This document shows, in pieces, positions 9,198 to 18,111 of a DNA stretch of 64,000 nucleotides (position 1 is the first letter of the stretch; the number at the start of each line of letters is the position of its first letter). A program made the position numbers and the translations under genes. The notes under the pieces were generated by a model that saw only the letters and a list, made by a program, of their open reading frames with translations, searched no databases and had not been told where the DNA came from. The stretch is taken from contig NZ_WOAC01000013.1 of the NCBI RefSeq assembly GCF_009749525.1, positions 62,001 to 126,000 on the forward strand, given 5' to 3'. The stretch comes from Mesorhizobium xinjiangense (lineage in GTDB: Bacteria; Pseudomonadota; Alphaproteobacteria; Rhizobiales; Rhizobiaceae).

Positions 9198-10784
9198 ATG
9201 AACAGTGTCGAGCGCGTCAACAACATCAAGGCGGAGGATGTCTCCGCCGCGCAGTCGGGATTCGACCCGATCGAGCTGGAAATCTACTGGAAGCGGCTGA
9301 TCAGCATCGTCGACGAAGCGGCCGCGGCGTTCGTGCGCACCTGCTTTTCGACGCTGGTGCGCGACGGCAACGACTTCGCCATCGTGCTCACCGACACGAA
9401 GGGGCGCTCGCTGGCGCAGTCGACGATGAGCCTGCCGGGCTTCATCGGCTGCCTTCCGGCGACGGTTCGCCACTTCATCGATCTCTATCCGATCGAGACG
9501 ATCAAGCAGGGCGACGTCTTCATCACCAACGATCCATGGAAAGCGTCAGGACACGTGCATGACGTCACGACGGTGATGCCGCTTTTCCACCGGGACGAGC
9601 TTGTCGGGTTCGCCGCCGTCGTCTCGCATCTGCCGGATATCGGCGGCAAGCTGCGCAGCAACAGCAGCCGCGAGATCTACGAGGAAGGCCTCCAGATCCC
9701 GATGATGAAGCTGCTGGACGAAGGCAAGCCGAACAACATCCTCATCCGGATGATCACCCAGAACATACGCGTGCCGGAGCAGGGCATGGGCGACATCTGG
9801 GCCCAGGTGGCGGGCTGCCGCACGATGGGCGAACGCCTTCAGGGGCTTCTCGAGGTGGTGAGCCTCGACGAGCTGGGCGCGGAGGTTCGCCGCCGCTCCG
9901 AAAAGGCGATGCGCGACGCCATCCGCGCAATCCCCGACGGCGTCTATCACTCCCAGGTCCAGCACGACGGGTTCGAAGAGCCCGTTATCATCAAGTGCGC
10001 GCTGACGGTGAAGGGTGACGAGATCGAGATCGACTATACCGGCACCAGCGACCAACTGCCCTATGCGCTGAACGTTGTGCCGATCTACACCTTCGCCTAC
10101 ACCGTATACGGCATCAAAGCGGTGCTCTGCCCCGACATTCCCAACAATGAAGGCAGCTTCATTCCCATCAAGACCTCCGCGCCGGAAGGCTCGTTGCTGA
10201 ACCCATCGTACCCCGCAGCGTCGGGCGGCCGCAGCGCCATCGGCCATCTGCTGCCATATGCGGTGTTCCAGGCCTGGGAGGCCGTGATGCCCGACAGGAT
10301 CTGGGCCGCGGGATCGCCCAACTCCTCGCTGACCATGTCGGGCGAGTACCGGTCGAAGCGTTTCGCCGTCGTCAACTTCCTCAATGCTGGGCAGGGCGCG
10401 AACGCCAAGCGCAAAGGCTTCTCCGCCACGAGCTTCCCGGCGAATCTCGGCAACACGCCGGTGGAGATGATGGAGACGCTCGCCCCGATACGGGTCCTGC
10501 GCCGGGAACTGCGGTGCGGCAGCGGCGGCACGGGTACGCATGAGGGAGGCTCCGGGCTCAGTTTCGAGTTCCAGATCATGGACGACGCCCCCGACGTCAT
10601 GACCTCCTTCCTTATGACGCAGTGTAAGTCACCGACGAAAGGGCTCGCCGGCGGCGGCGCCGGAAAACCGGGACAACTGCTTCTCAACGGCGAGAGAATC
10701 GACCCCACCATGCCGCGCGTGCTGAAGGCCGGCGACCGCGTGTTGATGGAAACCGCTGGCGGCGGTGGCTACGGAACCGCATAA
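9198..10784 (+). CDS. hyuB: Hydantoinase subunit B (HyuB-like)
   Basis: A 528-residue protein of the HyuB/oxoprolinase-B family. Conserved stretches are DPIELEIYWKRL near the N-terminus, GDVFITNDPWKASGHVHDV around residues 100-118, HLPDIGG around 150 and the Gly-rich C-terminal ETAGGGGYG. It starts one base after the hyuA stop and has no visible gap for a separate promoter, so A and B are made as a pair. HyuB does not resemble the acetone carboxylase alpha subunit, so hydrolysis of a cyclic or secondary amide is more likely than ketone carboxylation. Confidence 0.9.
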   Translation: MNSVERVNNIKAEDVSAAQSGFDPIELEIYWKRLISIVDEAAAAFVRTCFSTLVRDGNDFAIVLTDTKGRSLAQSTMSLPGFIGCLPATVRHFIDLYPIETIKQGDVFITNDPWKASGHVHDVTTVMPLFHRDELVGFAAVVSHLPDIGGKLRSNSSREIYEEGLQIPMMKLLDEGKPNNILIRMITQNIRVPEQGMGDIWAQVAGCRTMGERLQGLLEVVSLDELGAEVRRRSEKAMRDAIRAIPDGVYHSQVQHDGFEEPVIIKCALTVKGDEIEIDYTGTSDQLPYALNVVPIYTFAYTVYGIKAVLCPDIPNNEGSFIPIKTSAPEGSLLNPSYPAASGGRSAIGHLLPYAVFQAWEAVMPDRIWAAGSPNSSLTMSGEYRSKRFAVVNFLNAGQGANAKRKGFSATSFPANLGNTPVEMMETLAPIRVLRRELRCGSGGTGTHEGGSGLSFEFQIMDDAPDVMTSFLMTQCKSPTKGLAGGGAGKPGQLLLNGERIDPTMPRVLKAGDRVLMETAGGGGYGTA

Positions 10785-10800
10785 AGGAAGAGGAAGAAGA

Positions 10801-11160
10801 ATGGCAGCCAATGAAGACATCACCCGCGTCGACCAGAACCATCGCCGCAGCCGTGCGGTGGTTCACAACGGTCTGGTCTACACCGCCGGTCAGGTCCCCG
10901 ACGACATGTCGCTGGACATAACGGGACAGGCGCGCCAGGTGCTCGACAAGATCGACGCCCTCCTGAGCGAAGCGGGCACGGACAAATCCCGCACACTGAC
11001 CGCTCAGGTGTGGCTCAGCACCCGAGACGATCTCGCCGTCTTCAACGCGCTCTGGGATAGCTGGGTCGTCCCGGGGCATATGCCCACCCGCATCTGCGGG
11101 CGAGTCGACATGAACAATCCGGACTGTCGCGTGGAAATTCAGGTTGTCGCCGCTGTGTAA
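10801..11160 (+). CDS. RidA/YER057c/UK114-family protein
   Basis: A 119-residue RidA-fold protein. Start chosen at the ATG at 10801 behind an A/G-rich ribosome site (AAAGGAAGAGGAAG); an in-frame ATG upstream overlaps hyuB. It has the family features AVVHNGLVYTAGQVPDD near the N-terminus, QVWLSTRDDLAVFNALWDSW in the middle and the conserved Arg in PTRICGRVD. RidA enzymes hydrolyse enamine/imine intermediates to keto acid and ammonia. Sitting directly behind the hydantoinase genes, it may clear such an intermediate of the same route. Confidence 0.88.
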   Translation: MAANEDITRVDQNHRRSRAVVHNGLVYTAGQVPDDMSLDITGQARQVLDKIDALLSEAGTDKSRTLTAQVWLSTRDDLAVFNALWDSWVVPGHMPTRICGRVDMNNPDCRVEIQVVAAV

Positions 11161-11277
11161 CCCACGCGACCGTTCCGGTCCCTTCTATCCTGTCGCGGCA
11201 GGGAGGGGTCGGAAAAACGCAATAAAAACAAGAAAATGCGACACTAGGGGTTCCTTATAAACAACGGGAGTATTCAA

Positions 11278-12312
11278 ATGATCAGTCGCAGAAAGCTTCT
11301 CACCAGAACTGCTCAGATGTCCGCGCTCATGGCGCTCGGCTTGCCGGGTGTCGCGGGTGCACAGAACCGAAACGTACCATTCTCGCTCGACTTCCGCGTC
11401 TATGGCGGCAACAGTCCGTTTTTCCTCGGAAATGCCGCCGGCATCTATCCCGAGTTGGGCTTTACGGCAGCCGTCGAGGGCGCTTCCGGATCGGCGGAAT
11501 CGATCCGTCGCGTCGCCACCGGCACACACCAGTTCGGCTATGCCGATATCCAGACGCTGATCGAATTCGCGGTGACGAACCCGGAGGCGTCGCCGCGCCT
11601 GATCATGTCGATCCTCGATCACTCGCCGGCCAGCATCATGACCATCGGCGGCGAAACCGTCACAAGTCTCGATGATCTTCGCGGCAAGAAGATCGGCGTC
11701 GCAGCCAATTCGGCTGCCACGAAGATCATGCCGATCGTACTGAAGCTCAACGACATCCCGGCTGACGAAATCGAGTTCACGGCGGTGGACGTTCGCATCC
11801 GCGATACGATGCTGTTGCGTGGCGAAGTCGATGGCGTCGTCGGATACGACTACACGTCGGTTTTCAACTTCATCGAAAACGGCGTCAGCCGCGACGACAT
11901 CAACATCCTCTACTTCGATCAGTTCGGCTTCGATTTCCCCGGCAATGCCTTGATCGCGAGCCAGAAGGTGATCGAGGAAGATCCCGAGCTCTGCCGTGCC
12001 GTCGCGCTCGGCACCGCGCGCGCGTGGAAGGCCACCTACCAGAATCCGAAAGCGGCCATCGACGCCACGGTCGCGCGGGAAGCCCTTCTCAAGGCCGATG
12101 TCGAGGAACAGCGTATCCAGTTCATCCTCGACACGCATGTCGACACTGCATCCGTGAGGGAACACGGGATCGGCTATCTCGAACCGGAGCGCATGGAGAC
12201 GGGGCTGGCCCTCATCGCCGAGGGCTTTGGCTGGGAGCAGGCGCCGACGCTCGATGACTTCTACGACGACCGTTTCCTCCCAGATGCCGAAGAACTGAAG
12301 ATTCTCGGCTGA
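11278..12312 (+). CDS. NitT/TauT-type ABC transporter substrate-binding protein (NMT1/THI5-like)
   Basis: A 344-residue exported protein. An RRK-containing signal peptide (MISRRKLLTRTAQMSALM, then a hydrophobic core ending VAGAQ) precedes the mature domain, which has the NMT1-like FFLGNAAGIYPELGFTAAVEGASGSAESIRRVATGTHQFGYAD pattern in separate blocks. The double Arg plus hydrophobic core could use either Sec or Tat. A ribosome site CGGGAG lies 9 bases before the ATG. With the following ATPase and permease it forms a complete importer of the nitrate/sulfonate/pyrimidine-precursor class. The 117-bp gap upstream could hold its own promoter. Confidence 0.88.
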   Translation: MISRRKLLTRTAQMSALMALGLPGVAGAQNRNVPFSLDFRVYGGNSPFFLGNAAGIYPELGFTAAVEGASGSAESIRRVATGTHQFGYADIQTLIEFAVTNPEASPRLIMSILDHSPASIMTIGGETVTSLDDLRGKKIGVAANSAATKIMPIVLKLNDIPADEIEFTAVDVRIRDTMLLRGEVDGVVGYDYTSVFNFIENGVSRDDINILYFDQFGFDFPGNALIASQKVIEEDPELCRAVALGTARAWKATYQNPKAAIDATVAREALLKADVEEQRIQFILDTHVDTASVREHGIGYLEPERMETGLALIAEGFGWEQAPTLDDFYDDRFLPDAEELKILG

Positions 12313-12463
12313 ACTGCAGTCCGCCAAGCCCGGCACCGTCCCGCCATGCGGGGCGGTGTCGACGGCAATCGCGGACGGGGCGAACATCCAGCCACACAAT
12401 GCCCGTCGGCCGGCGAATGCGATGCGCGGCCGCCGTCCGATACGGGCACATGGAGCCGAACAC

Positions 12464-13261
12464 ATGGATAATTTTGTAACACTAGATGGCGTCGACCTGC
12501 AGTACGGCGGCAGTGGCGGGGTCGTTGCGCTGAAGGGCACCGACTTGCAGATCAAGCGCGGCGAGTTCGCGGCCGTGGTCGGTCCGTCCGGTTGCGGCAA
12601 GTCATCGCTGATGAAGCTGGTCACGGGGCTGACACCTCCCACGGGAGGGCGGATCAGCGTCGCCGGGCAGGAAGTTTCCGGGCCGCTCAAATGCGTCGGG
12701 ATGGCCTTCCAGAACCCGACCTTGCTGCCCTGGCGCAAGCTGCTTTCCAACGTGATGCTGCCGCTGGAAATCGTCCAGCCTCATCGCAAGCGCCTGTCGC
12801 GGCATCGTGGCGAATATGTCGAGAAGGCCCGCGGGCTTTTGAAGATGGTAGATCTCGAGGGCTTCGAGGAACGTCATCCGTGGGAGCTTTCAGGTGGTAT
12901 GCAGCAACGCGCCAATCTGTGCCGCGCGCTGATCCACGAGCCCGATCTGCTGATGCTCGACGAGCCGTTCGGCGCTCTCGACGCGTTCACCCGCGAGGAG
13001 CTTTGGGGCGTGTTGCAGGATATCTGGATGGAAAAGCGCTTCACCACCGTTCTGGTGACGCACGACCTGCGCGAGGCGACCTACCTTGCTGACGTCATCT
13101 TCGTGATGAGCGCGCGGCCGGGACGGGTCATCGCCACCCACAGGGTCGATCTGCCAAGGCCGAGAACGCTGGAAACGACGTTTGACCCCGCCTTTATCGA
13201 GACGGTCCACGCGATCCGCAACCAGATCGCGCAGATCCGCGAAGAGAGCAAGGCTGCCTGA
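12464..13261 (+). CDS. ABC transporter ATP-binding protein (NitT/TauT class)
   Basis: A 265-residue ATPase. Walker A reads GPSGCGKSS, the Q-loop lies in AFQNPTLLPW, the signature is LSGGMQQR, Walker B is LLMLDEPFGALD and the H-loop is LVTHDLREA, all typical of SsuB/TauB/NrtD-like proteins. Start chosen at the ATG at 12464, preceded by GGAGCC; the frame stays open further upstream but without similarity. The permease gene starts one base after the stop. Confidence 0.92.
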   Translation: MDNFVTLDGVDLQYGGSGGVVALKGTDLQIKRGEFAAVVGPSGCGKSSLMKLVTGLTPPTGGRISVAGQEVSGPLKCVGMAFQNPTLLPWRKLLSNVMLPLEIVQPHRKRLSRHRGEYVEKARGLLKMVDLEGFEERHPWELSGGMQQRANLCRALIHEPDLLMLDEPFGALDAFTREELWGVLQDIWMEKRFTTVLVTHDLREATYLADVIFVMSARPGRVIATHRVDLPRPRTLETTFDPAFIETVHAIRNQIAQIREESKAA

Positions 13262-13262
13262 C

Positions 13263-14030
13263 ATGGATTCCAAGAACCGTACGCTTCATGCGGCCATGCC
13301 CTGGCTGGTGATCGTGTCGCTGCTGGTGGTGTGGCAGCTTTCGGTCGTCATCTTCGAGGTCCCGTCCTTCGTGATGCCGTCGCCGACCGCCATCTTCGCC
13401 GCCTTCCAGGAATACCGGTCGATCATCCTGTATCATGCCGGCCTGACCATGATGAACACCATGATCGGCTTCGCGCTGGGGGTGGCGGTCGGCCTGTTGC
13501 TCGGGATCATCATCGGGACCATACCGCTCGCCTATTCAGGGCTCTACCCGGTGCTGATCGGGTTCAACTCGGTGCCGAAAGTGGCGCTCGTGCCGATCAT
13601 CGTGCTGTGGCTCGGCATCGGCCAGCCGACCGCGATCGCCACGGCGTTCGTGCTCTGCTTCTTTCCCATCGCCGTGAACGTCGCCACCGGTCTCGCCACG
13701 GTCGAACCGGAAGTGGAGGACGTGTTGCGGTCGCTGGGCGCAAGCAAGCTCGATCTCGTCACCAAGATCGGCCTTCCGCGGGCGATGCCATACTTCTTCG
13801 CGTCGCTGAAGATATCCATCACCCTTGCCTTCGTCGGCACGGTGATCGCCGAAACCATCGCGTCGAACGACGGTATCGGCTACCTGATGATGCAGGCTTC
13901 ATCGCAGTTTCGAGTCCCGCTGATGTTCGCAGGCGTGGCGGTCATCGCCTCGCTCGGCATCTTCACCTATGCGATCTTCGCATTCCTGGAAAAGCGGCTC
14001 ACCGGCTGGGCGATGCGCGGCAAACGCTGA
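13263..14030 (+). CDS. ABC transporter permease (NitT/TauT class)
   Basis: A 255-residue integral membrane protein with about six hydrophobic segments, beginning with LHAAMPWLVIVSLLVVWQL. The EAA-like cytoplasmic loop VEDVLRSLGASKLDLVTKIGLP sits near residue 155-175. This is the SsuC/TauC type. The start ATG directly follows the stop of the ATPase gene, so the two are coupled. Substrate specificity lies in the binding protein at 11278. Confidence 0.9.
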   Translation: MDSKNRTLHAAMPWLVIVSLLVVWQLSVVIFEVPSFVMPSPTAIFAAFQEYRSIILYHAGLTMMNTMIGFALGVAVGLLLGIIIGTIPLAYSGLYPVLIGFNSVPKVALVPIIVLWLGIGQPTAIATAFVLCFFPIAVNVATGLATVEPEVEDVLRSLGASKLDLVTKIGLPRAMPYFFASLKISITLAFVGTVIAETIASNDGIGYLMMQASSQFRVPLMFAGVAVIASLGIFTYAIFAFLEKRLTGWAMRGKR

Positions 14031-14063
14031 GCCTGACGTGTTCCTGCGCCGGAACGACCTGAA

Positions 14064-14089
14064 CCATCGCCGCCCAGAGGCGGCGATGG
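14064..14089. repeat. Perfect 11-bp stem-loop between permease and exporter genes
   Basis: CCATCGCCGCC and GGCGGCGATGG form an 11-bp perfect stem around a 4-base loop, 34 bases after the permease stop. No T-run follows, so it is not a classical intrinsic terminator. It may protect the ABC mRNA 3' end or attenuate read-through into the TauE/SafE gene. Confidence 0.5.
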
Positions 14090-14126
14090 CGAGCGGTTCG
14101 CTTGCCGGGAGGCATTTGGGGTAGAA

Positions 14127-14870
14127 ATGGAAGCTGACTCGCTCGTCCTGACCTTCATCGCCATTGCGATCGGGTCGCTTCTCAAGGGGATAACCGGGCT
14201 GGGGCTGCCGGTGGTCGCCCTGCCGGTGCTCAGCTATTTCGTCGGCCTGCCGCACGCGATAGGCGTACTGATCATGCCCATCCTGATCACCAATCTGCAC
14301 CAGTCCATCCAGACCGGCGCGGCACTGCGCGATGTGACCTTTCTCTGGCCCGCGATCCTTACCGGCGCGCTCGGCCTGGGCGCGGGCACATGGTTTCTGA
14401 CCGTCACGTCGCCCGACAAGCTCAATGTCGGGCTGGGCCTGATGCTGATCTTCTACATCTGCCTGCGCGTGTTCAACCCGCAATTCTCCCTCAGCCCGCG
14501 CACCGCCGCGAGGATGTCGCCATCAGTCGGATTTCTGGGTGGTTTCGCCCAGGGCGCGACCGGCCTGTGCGCCGCCGTCATCGTGCCTTTCGTGCAGTCG
14601 ATCAGGCTTGAGCGGGTGGCGATCATCTTCACGATCTCGACGATCTTCCTGATATTCGCCGTCATCCAGTTTCTGGCGCTGCTGAGCGCGGGACTGCTCA
14701 GGACGAGCTATATTCTGGAGGGCGTGCTGGCGCTTGTGCCGGTGGCGATCTTCATGCCTCTCGGCACATGGGTCGGTCGAAGGATTTCGCGCGAGGCATT
14801 CGACCGGGTGTTTCTCGTCATTCTGGCAGCGATCGCTGTCGGCCTGATCACAAATCCGCATCCCGGATAG
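14127..14870 (+). CDS. TauE/SafE-family membrane exporter (sulfite/organosulfonate exporter family)
   Basis: A 247-residue membrane protein with about seven to eight hydrophobic segments and the duplicated TauE/SafE signature: a first half with GSLLKGITGLGLPVVALPVLSY-like residues and a second half with GFLGGFAQGATGLCAAVIVPF. Family members export sulfite or sulfoacetate during sulfonate degradation, though many are uncharacterised. A GGAGG ribosome site lies 17 bases upstream. Its presence behind a TauT-type importer and a sulfopyruvate-decarboxylase-like enzyme is the main hint that this locus handles a sulfonate. Confidence 0.85.
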   Translation: MEADSLVLTFIAIAIGSLLKGITGLGLPVVALPVLSYFVGLPHAIGVLIMPILITNLHQSIQTGAALRDVTFLWPAILTGALGLGAGTWFLTVTSPDKLNVGLGLMLIFYICLRVFNPQFSLSPRTAARMSPSVGFLGGFAQGATGLCAAVIVPFVQSIRLERVAIIFTISTIFLIFAVIQFLALLSAGLLRTSYILEGVLALVPVAIFMPLGTWVGRRISREAFDRVFLVILAAIAVGLITNPHPG

Positions 14871-14904
14871 GTCCGGGTGGAGCCGCTGCGTGCTTCCCGT
14901 ACCC

Positions 14905-15027
14905 TCAGCCGCAAGCGACGAGGTCTGCCAGGTGCCCGCCCAGCGTGCCCGCTGGGTCGGCGAGGTCGAGGACGACGTTCATGTGGTTGAGACCCGCCAC
15001 CGGCATAGGCTCCGCGTGCTGTCGATG
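14905..15027 (-). pseudogene. C-terminal remnant of an alpha/beta-hydrolase
   Basis: Reading on the minus strand, about 40 residues look like the end of a kynurenine-formamidase/esterase-type alpha/beta hydrolase. The catalytic His is placed in AGLNHMNVVLDLADP, followed by LGGHLADLVACG and a stop at 14905. No matching catalytic Ser or Asp region follows upstream before the insertion sequences. The rest was probably lost when the IS elements came in. Confidence 0.4.
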
Positions 15028-15105
15028 CGGCGAAGATGAACCGGACGGAGTTCGTTCATGTCCGGAAGTCTCGCTCGACGCGAGAGCGTCGTCCAACGCA
15101 TTTGC

Positions 15106-15131
15106 TGAATCGATCAAGGCTGATCGATTCA
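15106..15131. repeat. Perfect 11-bp inverted repeat at IS island border
   Basis: TGAATCGATCA and TGATCGATTCA are perfect complements around AGGC. The stretch 15028-15357 around it holds no convincing gene. It may be an IS terminus, a MITE-like hairpin or an operator; no T-run follows. Confidence 0.45.
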
Positions 15132-15357
15132 TGCCGTTGATGCCGGAAGCTCTTCGAGCACCGTCCCTGGCTAGTCGTCCGTGATGAACTCGGAAGCGTT
15201 TGATATGTCGATGGTTTGTCGGCGAGGTAAGTATTCCGGTTAGCAAGGTCTGATGGCCCTGAGCGGGAAAAGCTTGCGAACATCTCTGGTGATTTGACGA
15301 CCCTCTTTTCATTTTTGGCGGTTCATGATTCCGTCTTCAGGCTGATTGATCCTGGAG

Positions 15358-16548
15358 ATGACGATGCGCCCGACACAGCCTGCCGAAGATGCCGGTGACG
15401 ATTTCGACCTGTTCCGCCATCGGCTCTCCAACATGATCGACCTGCATCATCCGCTGGCCCGCCTTGCCGGCCTGATCGACTGGGCGCGCTTCGACGAAGC
15501 GTTCGGCGATCTCTACACCGAGGACACAGGCCGTCCCGGCCTTCCGACGCGGCTGATGGCGGGGTTGAATCTAGTCAAACACATCAAGGGGCTTTCGGAC
15601 GAGGAGGTCTGCGCGCAATGGCTGGAGAGCCCGTATGTCCAGTTCTTCTGCGGCGCGGTGCATTTCCAGACCCGCCTGCCGCTCGACCGCTCATCGATGA
15701 CACGCTGGCGTCAGCGCATCGGTGCACGCCACCTGGAGGTCCTTCTGGCCGAGACGATCGCCACGGCCGAGCGCGGCAAGGCGCTCAAGCGCACGGCGAT
15801 GGAACGGGTGACGGTGGACACGACGGTCGAGACCAAGGCGATCGCCCATCCGGCCGACAGCCGCCTTTTGGTGCGGCGGATCGAATGGCTGAACCGCCTT
15901 GCCAGGAAACACGCCCTCAAGCTGCGCCAGTCCTATCTGCGGGTCGCCGCCCGTGCTGCCCGCGAGGTTGGGCGGCTGATCCATACGCGCGGCCACAAGC
16001 AGGCCATGCGCTGGGTCAGGAAGCTCCGGACATGGCTCGGTCGGCTGGAGCGCGACATTGCCCGTAGGATCGCCGGCAACGCCGCGCTGGAACAGGCCTT
16101 CGCCGTGGCGCTTGCCCGCGTGCGCAGACTGCTCGGCCAGAAGCCTGCCGACAAGCACAAGCTCTATGCCCTCCATGCGCCCGAGGTCGAGTGCATTGGC
16201 AAGGGCAAGGCCCGAACCCGCTACGAGTTCGGCGTCAAGACGTCGATTGCCGTCACCAATGCTGCAAGCGCCGGCGGACAGTTCATCCTCGGGGCCATGA
16301 CGCTGCCGGGAAACCCGTATGACGGCCATAGCCTCGAAGGTCAGATCGAACAGACCGAGCGGCTCACCGGCGTGACCGTGCGGCGCGTCTATGTCGACCG
16401 CGGCTATCGCGGCCACGGCGGCGATCCGCAACGCGCCGAAGTCCATGTCGCCCATACCAGGGGCATCGTCTCGCCGACGATCCGGCGTGAACTGCGACGA
16501 CGCAATGCCATCGAGCCCATCATCGGTCATCTCAAGAGCGACGGCCTG
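15358..16548 (+). pseudogene. IS5-family transposase, 3' end lost
   Basis: The frame opens with an ATG at 15358 behind GGAG and encodes an IS5-type DDE transposase. The N-terminal DLFRHRLSNMIDLHHPLARLAG block, the first catalytic Asp in VTVDTTVETKAI, the second Asp in VYVDRGYRG and the Glu in NAIEPIIGHLKSDG are present. The last 40-50 residues expected after IIGHLKSDG are replaced by the left end of the ISKra4-type element at 16549; the frame then runs by chance to a stop at 16701. The missing 3' part is not found on the other side of that element. The matching IS5 terminal repeats were not identified. Confidence 0.85.
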
Positions 16549-18111
16549 GAGACCGGTAATTTCTCTGGGATCGGACACCGGTTGTTAGGCCGGTGCAGTC
16601 CATCAACATTGTTTTGTTCGGAGAGGAAGCGATGGCGGTGGAATGGACGATCACGATCGAGGGGAAGAACGAGTTCGGCGACATTTGCCGACGGGAAATG
16701 AGGATCACCAAGAGCTGGGAGAGCCTGTTCGATGGCGACCTTGGCCTGTCGATCAATGACGGCAAGAAGATCATGGTCGTGCTGCAGAGCGCGGTCGTTG
16801 CTCATGAGGCGGAGACCTACTCCCTCTTCCGTCGTGTCTGCCCGGACTGCCACACGTTCCGGCCGGTCAAGGACTACACGACGCGCCAGATCCGAACCGT
16901 CTTCGGTACGGTGAAGGTGCGTAATCCTCGCTGGATGCTGTGCCGGGAATGCCATCTGGGCATTGACGCTGCCTTCGCACCGTTGAACGAGATCTGTCCC
17001 GACCGAGCGACGCCCGAACTGATGGAGTTGACGGCGCGGCTGGGAAGCACGATGCCCTATCGGCAGGCGGCCAAGGTACTGGCCGAGTTCCTTCCCATCG
17101 AACCTACCGAGACGCACGCGACCGTCCGCAAGCGCACCATCAGGATCGGCGAACGGCTCGACGACCAGATCATGCGGGAAACTTGGAAGGCGAGGGATCA
17201 AGCGGATGACCGGCACCAGCTCGAGATGCAGCTTCCCGGGGATCGGCGCAAGGAATTCGTCATCAGCATCGACACGGCTCATGTTCGCAGCGCCGAGCGT
17301 AACTCGGCGCGAAACTTCGAGCTTGTCGTAGCCAGATGTGGCCGCGGTGGCCGGGGTGAACCAGGTGGTCGCTATTTCGTCACCGGTAGCACCGCTCAAC
17401 ATGCAATTCGCGATCGCGCCCTCCACGCGCTTGAAGGAGTCGGATATCGCGGCTTTGGCGATGTGACGGTGATTTCGGACGGGGCCGAAATCCTGAAGCG
17501 GCTGCCCCGCGCCATGCCGAAGCCGACAACCCACATCATCGACTGGTTCCACATCGCCATGAAGATCCAGCCGATGCAGCAGATCGCCGACCACATCGTA
17601 CGATCCCGAACCCGTCCCTTTGCAATTCTTCCAACCATCGGCAGGGACATCAGAGCCGAGAAGTGGCGCTTGTGGCACGGCCGCGTGGATCGCGCGATCC
17701 GGGACCTGGAGCGGCTCCTGGCGAAGCTGCAGGGATCACGGCAGGTAAGCGAGTTCTCGATCGCACGGCTGCACAGCCTCGGCGTGCAACTCCTGACCTA
17801 TATCCGCTCGAACCGTGGTGCGATAGTCGACTATGGAAAGCGCCACCGAGCCGGGCTCCGCGTTGCCACGACCCTCGCCGAGTCGGCAGTGAATTCCCTC
17901 GTCGGCAAGCGGATGGTGAAGAAGCAGCAGATGCGGTGGTCGCTCCACGGCGCGAATATGCTCATGCAGGTTCGAACTGCGGAGGCGAATGGTGAACTTC
18001 GCGATCGATTGCGGGCACCTTTCCGACAGCCTGAAGCGAACGTGCTACCGCTATTCAAACCAAAACCGCCCCTCCTGCATGCCGCCTAACCCCAGAGAAG
18101 TTACCGGTCTC
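16549..18111 (+). mobile_element. Complete ISKra4-type insertion sequence with 21-bp terminal inverted repeats
   Basis: The ends are 21-bp inverted repeats, 16549-16569 and 18091-18111, starting GAGACCGGTAA and agreeing at 20 of 21 positions. The 1563-bp element carries one transposase gene. It lies inside the IS5 transposase gene. The bases outside the two ends (CGGCCT left, TTATAT right) do not form a target duplication, so one flank has probably been deleted or recombined. Confidence 0.88.
16632..18089 (+). CDS. ISKra4-family transposase
   Basis: A 485-residue transposase. Start chosen at the ATG at 16632 behind GAGAGGAAG; a GTG further upstream is possible. It has a zinc-ribbon-like CPDCHTF...CRECHLG region near residues 70-115, a first catalytic Asp in VISIDTAHVRS, DGAEILKRLP, the segment HIIDWFHIAMKIQ and the C-terminal ESAVNSLVGKRMVKKQQMRW with the Glu. 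The gene is intact and sits inside well-conserved ends, so the element may still be mobile. A second, broken family member lies at 49444-50516. Confidence 0.88.
   Translation: MAVEWTITIEGKNEFGDICRREMRITKSWESLFDGDLGLSINDGKKIMVVLQSAVVAHEAETYSLFRRVCPDCHTFRPVKDYTTRQIRTVFGTVKVRNPRWMLCRECHLGIDAAFAPLNEICPDRATPELMELTARLGSTMPYRQAAKVLAEFLPIEPTETHATVRKRTIRIGERLDDQIMRETWKARDQADDRHQLEMQLPGDRRKEFVISIDTAHVRSAERNSARNFELVVARCGRGGRGEPGGRYFVTGSTAQHAIRDRALHALEGVGYRGFGDVTVISDGAEILKRLPRAMPKPTTHIIDWFHIAMKIQPMQQIADHIVRSRTRPFAILPTIGRDIRAEKWRLWHGRVDRAIRDLERLLAKLQGSRQVSEFSIARLHSLGVQLLTYIRSNRGAIVDYGKRHRAGLRVATTLAESAVNSLVGKRMVKKQQMRWSLHGANMLMQVRTAEANGELRDRLRAPFRQPEANVLPLFKPKPPLLHAA

Noticed and set aside
11161-11277. Possible terminator behind the RidA gene (CCTG-TCGCG-GCAGG)
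   Set aside because: Short imperfect stem without a following T-run; not enough to call.
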